Source: Herminiimonas sp. KBW02 (lineage in GTDB: Bacteria; Pseudomonadota; Gammaproteobacteria; Burkholderiales; Burkholderiaceae_D). From it: a stretch of DNA of 64,000 bases. The notes beneath the pieces are model-generated. The model did no database searches. It was not told where the DNA came from and saw only the letters and a program-made list of their open reading frames with translations. The stretch is from assembly GCF_003852535.1 (NCBI RefSeq), contig NZ_QAJP01000004.1:420719-484718 (forward strand). Direction: 5' to 3'. Positions 12,016 through 20,500 of this stretch are shown here, piece by piece (the first letter of the stretch is position 1; every line of letters begins with the position of its first letter). Position numbers and translations under genes: made by a program.

Positions 12016-12034
12016 ATCACCCTATCAACTTGGT

Positions 12035-13438
12035 TTACGGTGCATTTAAAAAATCACCTCTTTCCATACGCCCGTCTGCACCATAACCACCACAGAGACC
12101 GTGATAAAACCCTGAATAAGTACCTGGTGCTTGCCCAGGTGGAGGAGGTGGAGGAATACGGCCAGCGAACTTTGTCGTCATCGATCCCATTTCACTTGTA
12201 TAACATGCGTAATACATCACTTGGCCATGCCATATCAAACCATTGCGACTATTGGCTCCTATCGTTTCCAAGCCACCATTTGGGCACTGGAAAGCAGCAG
12301 AGCTGTCAAAGAAGTTCTTCGTTTGTCTTGGGTTGAGTACGCAAAATGCAATGACCACAGGTTTACCGCAATTGTTCGCCAGCTGGTTGCCACGCAAACT
12401 GATGCAGGAGTTGGCATTATTCTTGTAGGGCTTGCGTTGCGATTGGCTCTGCTCTGGCGTGACGCCCGGGGAGCCGCCAACAGGCGTGTTATTCGCATAG
12501 GGATTCTGGCTACTTGTGCTGACAGCGGGCGCTACTGCAGCAGGAGTCGGGCTAGTCGCAGATGTGTTTCTTTGTGGCGCCTGCCTGATCGGATTTGCGG
12601 CTGTATAAGCGGCACCTGCACTGCCAATAGCACCGATAATCGCAGGTGACACGGCTGCTATTTGTTGGGCGGCAGCATGGTCTTCTTGAGATTCTTTGAG
12701 TCGAGCGCGCCAATTCGCCGCATTGCTTACTTCTTCCTGTCTTTTTTCACTCAGGAATTTTAAACATAAGGTATCTTTTTCAGCCTGGCATTTTGGCGTT
12801 TGCTTATCAAGATACGCGACGGACTCTGCAGCTGCAGCATGCATTTGGGAATAGTAACGACGTGTTTCAGCAGGGGTGCCGCTTGTTTGTGTAACGGTAC
12901 GCTTATAGATGTTGCTGATAACGGTATCTACTTGTCTTATGTATTCCTGATTTTTGCTGATTTGATTGACGATATTGGGATTTTTTTCAAATGGATTTTC
13001 ACGCCCGGCAATTTTGTAGGCAGTCGCAGCCGTGCCCTTTAAACCATCTTCTGTGCATATGAAAGTCTGATACTGGGCGGTGATATAGGTTCTCTGATTT
13101 GGCAGGCAGGCCAATTCAAATTGCTTAATAACTTCTTCAGCCCTGCCATTCTCAAGCAGGCATTGAGAAAATGATTTTTTTCCGTAGTTATAGCCACTGG
13201 TAGCAATTCTCGCAACCTGGTTGTGTAGATCTTTGACGTCAAGATACTCGGCTTTTAATTTGTCATAAGATTTAATCGCTGCATCGCATTTGCCCGCTCC
13301 GGCAAGTTCTTTTACCTTATCTCCAAGGTCATATCCTTGGCGCCAATGTGGTGTCTCGCAGGCGGCAAGGAGCGCCAGACATCCGGCAATTGCAATGAAT
13401 TTAATTGAACGATTCGAGTTGGCGGCGGGCTTCTTCAT
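12035..13438 (-). CDS. Hypothetical lipoprotein with cysteine-rich C-terminal region
   Basis: A 467-residue protein I do not recognise. It has a lipoprotein signal sequence ending in the lipobox LLAAC (Cys27). Residues 30-250 are mainly helical and polar with several scattered cysteines, possibly a TPR-like or adaptor region (GAGKCDAAIKSYDKLKAEYL). Residues 270-330 form an Ala/Pro/Ser/Thr-rich linker. The C-terminal part (about 340-467) has six or more cysteines in motifs such as SCISLRGNQLANNCGKPV, resembling small disulfide-bonded domains found in secreted proteins with tandem cysteine pairs, then a run of six prolines and a Gly-rich tail. It splits the usual rarA-serS order, hinting at insertion in this lineage. 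Confidence 0.75.
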   Translation of the reverse strand: MKKPAANSNRSIKFIAIAGCLALLAACETPHWRQGYDLGDKVKELAGAGKCDAAIKSYDKLKAEYLDVKDLHNQVARIATSGYNYGKKSFSQCLLENGRAEEVIKQFELACLPNQRTYITAQYQTFICTEDGLKGTAATAYKIAGRENPFEKNPNIVNQISKNQEYIRQVDTVISNIYKRTVTQTSGTPAETRRYYSQMHAAAAESVAYLDKQTPKCQAEKDTLCLKFLSEKRQEEVSNAANWRARLKESQEDHAAAQQIAAVSPAIIGAIGSAGAAYTAANPIRQAPQRNTSATSPTPAAVAPAVSTSSQNPYANNTPVGGSPGVTPEQSQSQRKPYKNNANSCISLRGNQLANNCGKPVVIAFCVLNPRQTKNFFDSSAAFQCPNGGLETIGANSRNGLIWHGQVMYYACYTSEMGSMTTKFAGRIPPPPPPGQAPGTYSGFYHGLCGGYGADGRMERGDFLNAP

Positions 13439-13716
13439 GTCCTCTGTCCTCTCATGGCTATTAGAATTGTTGTCACTTGGGCACCAGGTTAAACGCTAGC
13501 ATAGATTGAATGGCGCACACTCTTTCCGTAAGATTTTTTGCGATGCATAGGATTGCTGGTGTTGCCTAAGGTCAATAAATGAAAGGGCCGGGCAATCACC
13601 TGCAGGACGGGTATGGAACTTTGAGCGCAGAGCGTCAGGCAAGCGGGTGTAAACACGCTTGCTCTTGAACTCTCAGTTAGGGGACGGAAAAAACAGGTGC
13701 TTGAAATGCGGTTTTT
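13439..13716. other. Intergenic stretch, nothing recognised
   Basis: About 280 bp between the lipoprotein gene and a small membrane-protein gene, both on the minus strand. I see no coding region, RNA gene or strong hairpin. It should hold the lipoprotein gene promoter. Confidence 0.4.
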
Positions 13717-13923
13717 TTACTGTTTTTCGTTACGACGTATCCGGATTTGCTTCAGGAAGGAATAAGCAGCGCCAATGCTGACACCTGCAAGCACGCCATA
13801 GCCGAGGCTATGACCGGAATTCAGGAACTGAAAGCCGCTCCAGATGGCCAGGATGAGGGTAATGACCAGTCCGACGATCAGGACGGTGAGGGAAACCGGG
13901 CGGGGTGTGTTCGGATCTTCCAT
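13717..13923 (-). CDS. Small two-helix membrane protein
   Basis: A 68-residue protein starting at the ATG at 13923 (MEDPNTPRPVSLT). It has two hydrophobic segments (residues about 10-30 and 40-58), so it is probably an inner-membrane hairpin protein, ending in a basic cytoplasmic tail with RIRRNEKQ. A longer in-frame extension exists upstream but overlaps the serS start on the other strand and is low quality. I do not recognise a named family. It lies next to and divergent from serS, with which it shares a short promoter region. Confidence 0.7.
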   Translation of the reverse strand: MEDPNTPRPVSLTVLIVGLVITLILAIWSGFQFLNSGHSLGYGVLAGVSIGAAYSFLKQIRIRRNEKQ

Positions 13924-14061
13924 GATTCTGCTTGCTGAGTTCGTAAAGTACGGCAATGGTAACGCAGGCCGGGTGGCGAGGGCTGGTTGGCGATGAATTT
14001 TTCCGGCTACGTTGGAATCGGCTTGCGGCTTGGTACAATCTCCACTTAACTCATCTTTTAG

Positions 14062-15366
<1,305 letters not shown>

Positions 15367-15373
15367 AAGCAGA

Positions 15374-17239
15374 TCAGGCGACGAGCTCCTGCGCGGCATC
15401 GTCGTCATTCTGCTTTTCCATCGCATAAGGTCCCTGGCGACGGTCTATAAACAGACTGTTACCAGGGATTTTTTTCGCCTGCTTTTTCGCGTCGGCAGTA
15501 GCGGCAGCAATCTGATGGTGTGAACCATAATGGCCTGGTTCCACTTTCACCAGGCCGAGCGAGACGGTGGCGAGAGTATGGAAGACTTGTTTGCCGCGAC
15601 GGTCTTCACTGATGTAGCCGCCGCGTTTGCGATCTTCGGTGCAATAGAAATCTGGGACTGCCACCACGAAGGCATCAATGATGGCGCGGCAGCGTTGTTC
15701 CCAGTCTTCACTCTGGAACAGGATGATGAAATCGTCGCCACCGATGTGACCAACGAAGTCTTTTTGCGGATCGCAATGGCCGCTCAGTATCTTGCCCGTC
15801 AGGCGCAACATGTCATCACCTTTGCGATAACCGTAAACATCGTTATAGGGTTTGAAGTGATCAAGGTCGATGTAACAGGCACAGAAGCGCGTACCGTTTT
15901 CCAGTAAGCGGTCTATGTGTTCATCGATAGGCACATTACCCGGCAACAGCGTCAGCGGATTCGCATAGCGCGCAGCATTGATCTGCATCTGTGTAATCTC
16001 GCGCATCAAATCATGCGCATTGCCCATACCCATGTAACGGCCGTTGTCAGTGATGATGAAGCCGTTAAACAGATGATGGCGATCTGCATCGACTATGATC
16101 TGACTCAATGCATGCAAGGCGGTATTCTTGTCCGTGATCAGCGGATTGGCATCCATGAACAAGGTGCAGGACTTCTTGCCATGCAGCTCGCGCAGGTAAG
16201 GGCGGGCGAAGCGGTCAATCAGGTTTGCACGTGTAATCAGTCCGACTGGTATGCCGTTCGATACGACGGGAATTACTTCCAGTGTCGGATCGTTGTTGAA
16301 CATTTCATAGATACGATTGTTGTGTACTTCCGGTGCCACTGCTGTCACGCTGCGTAGCAACTTCATCGCAGTCAGCATCTTGTGACCACGGCCATTTTCA
16401 TGCGGGTACACAGCGACGCCATTGTGGCGCAACAAATTGCGTAAATCGATGGAGAGGGTAGTCGCAGGACTGGCATGCGGGCGGGCGATCTTATAACCCT
16501 GGCCATACACCACGCCGAGATCGCGGATCATCAGCAACTCGGCATCGGTTTCTATGCCTTCGGCAATCACGATGGTGCCGGACTTCTCGGCGATCTCCTG
16601 GATTGAGCGGACGAATTGCAGCTTGATCGGATCAAGGTTGATGCCTTGCACGAAGTGCATATCGATCTTCACGTATTCCGGCCGCAGCTCGGACCACAGG
16701 CGGAGACTGGAGAAGCCTTCACCCAGATCGTCGATCGCGATACGGAAGCCCATCGCGCGGTAGTGTGTCACTGCTTCGCGCAGCAAGTCGTAATCGTAAG
16801 TTGGCTGGCTCTCGGTCAGCTCGATAATCACGCGCTCCGGATTGATCCCGACCTCATGGATATAACCCAGGGTTTCACCATGTTTGACGTCAGGCTGGAT
16901 CAGGCATTCAGGGCTGACGTTGAGAAACAGCTTTCCCGGCAGGCGCAGCTCCGCAAACTTCTCAAGGGTGATGCGACGGCACAGATGTTCGACTTCGACG
17001 CTGAGATTACAGGCGCGGGCGACCTTGAACAGATTCAAAGGAGAGTGCAGCGGACTATCGGACGGGCCGCGTATCAAGCCTTCATAACCAATGATCTCGC
17101 CGCTTTGCATGCGGATAATGGGCTGGAACAGCGGAGTCAGCTGGCGATGTTCAATGACTTCCTTCAGGCGCTGTACGAGATGATCCGCAGCCTGATCCGT
17201 GTCCTCATGCTGCGCAGTAGTTTTGGCGGCGGATGACAA
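15374..17239 (-). CDS. EAL-CBS-GGDEF cyclic-di-GMP signalling protein (TTG start)
   Basis: A cyclic-di-GMP turnover protein with domains in the reverse of the usual order. An EAL phosphodiesterase domain comes first (ExLxR motif as EGLIR, AIDDLGEGFSSL, VIAEGIET), then a CBS pair (around the segment GKKSCTLFMDANPLITDKN), then a GGDEF-type domain whose signature reads GGDDF. The inhibitory RxxD site before the signature is not conserved (PQKD). I place the start at a TTG at 17239, because a perfect AAGGAGG stands five bases upstream of it on the minus strand; this gives 621 residues. An ATG at 17359 would add 40 residues with no visible Shine-Dalgarno and little domain character. Both catalytic signatures are intact, so activity cannot be assigned to one direction. 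Confidence 0.85.
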   Translation of the reverse strand: MSSAAKTTAQHEDTDQAADHLVQRLKEVIEHRQLTPLFQPIIRMQSGEIIGYEGLIRGPSDSPLHSPLNLFKVARACNLSVEVEHLCRRITLEKFAELRLPGKLFLNVSPECLIQPDVKHGETLGYIHEVGINPERVIIELTESQPTYDYDLLREAVTHYRAMGFRIAIDDLGEGFSSLRLWSELRPEYVKIDMHFVQGINLDPIKLQFVRSIQEIAEKSGTIVIAEGIETDAELLMIRDLGVVYGQGYKIARPHASPATTLSIDLRNLLRHNGVAVYPHENGRGHKMLTAMKLLRSVTAVAPEVHNNRIYEMFNNDPTLEVIPVVSNGIPVGLITRANLIDRFARPYLRELHGKKSCTLFMDANPLITDKNTALHALSQIIVDADRHHLFNGFIITDNGRYMGMGNAHDLMREITQMQINAARYANPLTLLPGNVPIDEHIDRLLENGTRFCACYIDLDHFKPYNDVYGYRKGDDMLRLTGKILSGHCDPQKDFVGHIGGDDFIILFQSEDWEQRCRAIIDAFVVAVPDFYCTEDRKRGGYISEDRRGKQVFHTLATVSLGLVKVEPGHYGSHHQIAAATADAKKQAKKIPGNSLFIDRRQGPYAMEKQNDDDAAQELVA

Positions 17240-17621
17240 ATGAGCCTCCTTGGTTTTGAACCGTAAGGGCTGGGGCAAAGAAATAGCTGATAGCGCCCAT
17301 GCTTTCTCGGCTAGCGGATACCTTCGTGTCTTGCTTGGCTGTACAGGGGAAAAGAACATCTAAATGACTCTTGGCTTGGTAGCTGCATATGCGGAGCGGA
17401 TTTATCTCTGCCGAATATTACTGGCCAATTATGACAAGATGATGATAGGAAACATTATTCTTTTGATAATTTATTTGGTGTGTTGTGAATAGCGTTGTGG
17501 TGTGAAGTCAGAAATTTTTTACTTAGTGCTTCAACAAAGTGAAGAGAAGGTTTCCCGTCGCGCAAGACTCTGATATAATTTTTTGCTTCGCGGTATTCGA
17601 CCATCGCGGAGGCAGTATCCA
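17240..17621. other. Intergenic region before tRNA-Ser
   Basis: About 380 bp between the EAL/GGDEF start and the tRNA gene. Besides the tRNA promoter I see no gene. An apparent minus-strand reading frame through here and the tRNA is an antisense artefact of the tRNA. Confidence 0.5.
17551..17579 (+). promoter_or_regulatory. Probable promoter of the tRNA-Ser gene
   Basis: A perfect -10 hexamer TATAAT at 17574-17579 lies 17 bases after a weak -35 TTTCCC at 17551-17556. This puts the transcript start about 35 bases before the mature tRNA. Confidence 0.6.
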
Positions 17622-17712
<91 letters not shown>

Positions 17713-17721
17713 AGATTCAAT

Positions 17722-17750
17722 AAAAAAGCCCGCGCAAGCGGGCTTTTTTA
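17722..17750 (+). terminator. Rho-independent terminator of tRNA-Ser
   Basis: Stem AGCCCGC/GCGGGCT with loop GCAA at 17727-17744 is followed by TTTTTTATTT. It lies directly after the tRNA. Confidence 0.92.
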
Positions 17751-17764
17751 TTTGGCGTAGAGGA

Positions 17765-17786
17765 GCAGGCCAAAAGTTTGGCCTGC
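17765..17786. repeat. Perfect 10-bp inverted repeat
   Basis: GCAGGCCAAA and its exact complement are separated by two bases. It lies between the tRNA-Ser terminator and the accessory islet, 15 bp before a second palindrome. Function unknown. Confidence 0.75.
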
Positions 17787-17801
17787 GCGTGGGATTCGAA
17801 G

Positions 17802-17823
17802 GGTTGCGCTTGCAAGCGCAACC
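17802..17823. repeat. Perfect 22-bp palindrome
   Basis: GGTTGCGCTTG is followed immediately by its exact reverse complement. Such a gapless palindrome could be a recombination or operator site; nothing nearby proves a role. Confidence 0.75.
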
Positions 17824-17880
17824 GCGGCCTGCAGAATGTAGGCGAATCCCAGTCTCTCCTCTCACTGGCAAGACTCAATA

Positions 17881-17908
17881 AAAAGCCCGCGTAAGCGGGC
17901 TTTTAAAG
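17881..17908. terminator. Terminator of the XRE-ImmA operon
   Basis: Stem AGCCCGC/GCGGGCT with loop GTAA. Read on the minus strand it is followed by TTTTTATTG, placing it about 50 bp after the ImmA stop. It is also the second copy of the tRNA-Ser terminator. Confidence 0.8.
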
Positions 17909-17952
17909 CTTCCACAAAAGGAGAAAGTTCACATGCGCGTGGAGGTGTCGCT

Positions 17953-18840
17953 CTACTTTTTCCAGTTTAGTCCTTGTGAGCGTTCTGATAAAAATTGAAA
18001 CGAATCCATTACGTCTTCTTCATCGTAATTACTGAAGTTTGCTAGCGGAAATCGGACAAGGAATATTGCTAATTCATATCGATCTGAAAGTAGTATAGAT
18101 TCCTCTGCTTCTTGGCTGCTATGCCATACGCCTGGCGCGACACGTATGTTTGTATTGATACCGTCAATAAGACGGCCACAATTTAATCTTTCAATTGCTG
18201 AATCCGGCACTGGTGAGCCTGGAGACAAGTAAGCACCCAGTTTACGAGCAGCCGGGCTAGGATATGACCAACATATAAAGTCATCACGGCCTACCACGAG
18301 CATGGCTGCTTCTTCTGTAAATTCAAGCCACTTCAGTGTTGTCGCTGTTAGCGATGTACCGTAATGTTTAGCACAATGACTCAACAAATTTAATGTGACG
18401 GTTTCTCCTACGATTTGTTTTCGAAAGTCGTCGAGGGGCATTAAAAGATAGCCAGCGAACTTGTTTGCTTCTGCCTCTCTTTTGCGGGAGTTTTTACTTT
18501 CATAATCTAATAAAGTGTCTTGCCCGCATTTAAATTCGTTAAAAAGGTGACGGTGTAGAAAGTAATGGCCCAGTTCATGAGCAAGAGTAAAGTTCAGCCG
18601 GCCTGGAACTTCAACAGTTGCATCGTAAAGTATTACCCAGTCAGTTTTGGATTCTCGTTTAATGAGCATCCCTTCGATACCTGATACATCATGCCCCTTT
18701 ATTTTCGAAATAGGATCTGGATAGCGAGTTGTGTATTCGCTGGCGATCAGACTCACATTAATAGGGAATGACATTCCCATTTGTTGCCAAATGGTTGCTA
18801 ATCTCGATCCCCACGCATAAGGGGTATTGGGTTCAGTCAT
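17953..18840 (-). CDS. ImmA/IrrE-family metallo-endopeptidase
   Basis: A 295-residue protein with a zinc metalloprotease signature HELGHYFLHRH near residue 89 and a downstream acidic KREAEANKFAGYLLMP, the usual arrangement of ImmA/IrrE (M78) peptidases. Family members cleave a partner XRE-type repressor to derepress genes after stress or element activation. Here the ATG at 18840 lies inside the end of the XRE gene (8-bp overlap), so the two proteins are almost certainly translated together and act as a pair. The C-terminal half (from about residue 170) has no domain I recognise and may be the sensory part. AT-rich compared with the flanking chromosome, consistent with acquisition. Confidence 0.9.
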   Translation of the reverse strand: MTEPNTPYAWGSRLATIWQQMGMSFPINVSLIASEYTTRYPDPISKIKGHDVSGIEGMLIKRESKTDWVILYDATVEVPGRLNFTLAHELGHYFLHRHLFNEFKCGQDTLLDYESKNSRKREAEANKFAGYLLMPLDDFRKQIVGETVTLNLLSHCAKHYGTSLTATTLKWLEFTEEAAMLVVGRDDFICWSYPSPAARKLGAYLSPGSPVPDSAIERLNCGRLIDGINTNIRVAPGVWHSSQEAEESILLSDRYELAIFLVRFPLANFSNYDEEDVMDSFQFLSERSQGLNWKK

Positions 18841-19162
18841 CGTCGATGACGTCTAAGATAGCTTTCAATTTTGCTTTTTTTTCTGGGTCTAATTGTTCAA
18901 ATCTGCGGAAAAATACTTTGTCAGTATCCGATTCAGAAGAGTTTTCTCTCTTGTCGTCAAGTAAGAACTCTACAGTTACGCCAAAAACTTCTGCAATCTT
19001 AGTAATTTTGTCTGCGGATGGCCTAACTACTGGCCGATTCTCTAATTCCCAGATATAGCTCTTACTAGACTCAGTAAGTTCTGCAAGTTTCTCAAGCGTT
19101 AAATTTAGACGCTTTCTTTCCGCTCTAATCTTTTTTCCTAGCGGAGTTGCAGGGTTCATCAA
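18833..19162 (-). CDS. XRE-family helix-turn-helix regulator
   Basis: A 109-residue protein with an N-terminal HTH_3 domain (residues 8-65, with LTLEKLAELTESSKSYIWEL as the helix-turn-helix and a following VRPSADKITKIAEVF typical of Cro/CI folds) and an acidic C-terminal tail that would contain the target of the overlapping ImmA-type peptidase. It probably represses its own promoter and the divergent small gene starting at 19311. The start is the ATG at 19162. AT-rich. Confidence 0.92.
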   Translation of the reverse strand: MMNPATPLGKKIRAERKRLNLTLEKLAELTESSKSYIWELENRPVVRPSADKITKIAEVFGVTVEFLLDDKRENSSESDTDKVFFRRFEQLDPEKKAKLKAILDVIDDD

Positions 19163-19221
19163 CTTCTAATCTCCTATTAATACTCAAATCAATAAGTTCA
19201 GAGTATCGATATTTATTTTGC

Positions 19222-19252
19222 TTGACAAGAAAATTCTAAGGGGGCACACTAT
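19222..19252 (+). promoter_or_regulatory. Possible promoter in the XRE divergent region
   Basis: A perfect -35 TTGACA at 19222-19227 is followed at 19-base spacing by CACTAT. It would drive the rightward small genes and lies where the XRE protein would be expected to bind. Confidence 0.35.
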
Positions 19253-19310
19253 TTGTGCGTCTAGTCCGAACTTTTAGATGCAATCTTCCAACTTTATGAA
19301 AGAAATAGCT

Positions 19311-19478
19311 ATGAAAGAACCAATCGGTACTACAAGAACTACAGGGCAAACTTGCCCGGAAAGCGGAGTTTGGGCAGTCGTTGGAACGCCAAGTACAACG
19401 GGTCCGTTCGCGAAAGGTAATACTTTTCCTCCGTATAGCGGGAAAAGTGTGACTTGGAAATTGGCTGCCTACGCTTAA
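19311..19478 (+). CDS. Small conserved protein with Gly/Pro-rich 'FPPY...VTWKL' signature
   Basis: A 55-residue protein (ATG at 19311; in-frame ATGs at 19278 and 19296 also exist). The pattern TGQTCPESGVWAVVG, then FAKGNTFPPY, then VTWKL at the C-terminus recalls the small YjzC-like family of unknown function seen scattered in bacterial accessory DNA. There is one cysteine, so no zinc finger. It lies divergent from the XRE gene and 74 bp before the next gene, so both could belong to the regulon of the islet. Confidence 0.6.
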   Translation: MKEPIGTTRTTGQTCPESGVWAVVGTPSTTGPFAKGNTFPPYSGKSVTWKLAAYA

Positions 19479-19552
19479 TTAAAGCGTTCTTAGGTGGTGG
19501 GAAAAGTACTGCCTAAGAACGCTACTTTGTGACATCTAAGATAGGAGGATGT

Positions 19553-19870
19553 ATGAAACAAAACGGATTTGATGAATTACAGAAAAAACTAACCAAGCTG
19601 GCAGATAACGCCAAGAAATTGGATGGAGCAAATCAGGTGCCTTTAAAGGATCTTCTCTCGGATGCTTTTATTAAAAGACATTCGGCATTTTCTGATGTTG
19701 ATGAATTGTTTAAAACTAGTGGTTTTGCAGTGGAGTCTCAAGAAGATTTCGCTGCAATTCCAGATACAGAGTGGGATCAATTTATTGAGAAGTCTACTTC
19801 TTTTTCGTCGTGGAATGACATGTTGGGAGCTGCAATAAAAGAATGGACAAAGAAGCAGCTCGGCCTTTGA
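19553..19870 (+). CDS. Small conserved acidic protein, unknown function
   Basis: A 105-residue protein. I choose the ATG at 19553 because AGGAGG stands four to five bases before it; a GTG at 19529 lies upstream of that signal. The N-terminal half is a Lys-rich helix (ELQKKLTKLADNAKKLDG), and the C-terminal half has the run ESQEDFAAIPDTEWDQF and WNDMLGAAIKEW. I recall very similar short proteins in many bacteria and accessory elements, but none with a known function. No signal peptide or membrane helix. It is AT-rich like its neighbours. Confidence 0.7.
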   Translation: MKQNGFDELQKKLTKLADNAKKLDGANQVPLKDLLSDAFIKRHSAFSDVDELFKTSGFAVESQEDFAAIPDTEWDQFIEKSTSFSSWNDMLGAAIKEWTKKQLGL

Positions 19871-19886
19871 TAATCGGTAGATTTGC

Positions 19887-20338
19887 CTACCAGATCTTAT
19901 AAGAAATTGAGGAATGCGTCACAATTGATACGACCATAAGAAGAATACCTGTGCCGAACGTTACAAGTTGAGACCAAAATAATTTCCAAGTAATTTTCCC
20001 CAACTTTTGAGATGTGGGGCGTTGTGTTGACGTGAAGCTTTCATCTGTCTTTTGATCACGCCTTTTGGCTATTTCAGTCGTTATACGGAAATCACGTAGC
20101 CTATTGATTACCACTGCAATGCCAAGCGCTATAGAAAGTAGAATAAAAAAATCGCAGCGGTATATAGATACTTTCCGCACCTTATGGGCACAAAATCGGG
20201 GTTGAATAAGAGAGAAATTTGGAAGCCAAGCGTGGCAATTGCGAATCCAAGAATGAGATTTATTGAATACGTAAGCTGTCCAATTGTTATGGCTTGCCAT
20301 CTAACGAAACTTTGATTTTGATTATTATTTGATTGCAT
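19887..20338 (-). pseudogene. Frameshifted small membrane-protein gene
   Basis: Two minus-strand reading frames join into one sensible protein. The first part (from the ATG at 20338) gives SINLILGFAIATLGFQISLL and ends shortly after KYLYTAA. The second, in another frame, continues FFILLSIALGIAVVINRLRDFR and ends with WSQLVTFGTGILLMVVSI and KIW. The switch falls in a run of seven A's at 20145-20151 (seven T's on the coding strand); one more T would restore a single protein of about 150 residues with four membrane helices. Whether this is a real mutation, slippage control or a sequencing error cannot be told. The intact family is a four-helix membrane protein of unknown function. Confidence 0.7.
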
Positions 20339-20449
20339 GATTGCTTGCCTATAAGTGGTTGGTGTTATACGACAGAATGTAAATATTTGATTCTGAGACT
20401 TTCAAGTAAGCGCATTGTATTCGCATAGATCCATAGTGTGCGATGATGT

Positions 20450-20477
20450 AAAAAAGCCCGCATAAGCGGGCTTTTCC
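20450..20477 (-). terminator. Terminator of the first TonB receptor gene
   Basis: Stem AGCCCGC/GCGGGCT with loop ATAA. On the minus strand the hairpin is followed by TTTTTTACATC. It is 25 bp after the receptor stop codon. Confidence 0.88.
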
Positions 20478-20500
20478 ATATTCAATCTACGCGTCAACAA

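Larger units (their letters stand above)
17787..17910 (+). repeat. Diverged duplicate of the tRNA-Ser 3' end and terminator (attachment-site-like)
   Basis: The segment contains CGTGGGATTCGAA, then CGAATCCCAGTCTCTCC, then GGCAAGACTCAATAAAAAGCCCGCG and a hairpin. These match in the same order the tRNA T-arm (CGTGGGTTCGAATCCCAC), the acceptor end (CCCTCTCC) and the sequence CCAAGATTCAATAAAAAAGCCCGCG with the terminator after it. The palindrome at 17802-17823 interrupts the copy. A duplicated tRNA 3' end is the classical trace of integration at a tRNA gene. No integrase remains in the islet. Confidence 0.6.

Noticed and set aside
20450-20477. Third copy of the AGCCCGC/GCGGGCT hairpin as the right-hand attachment site of the islet
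   Set aside because: Only the hairpin itself is shared; no tRNA-like sequence precedes it, and it is well placed as the receptor gene terminator.
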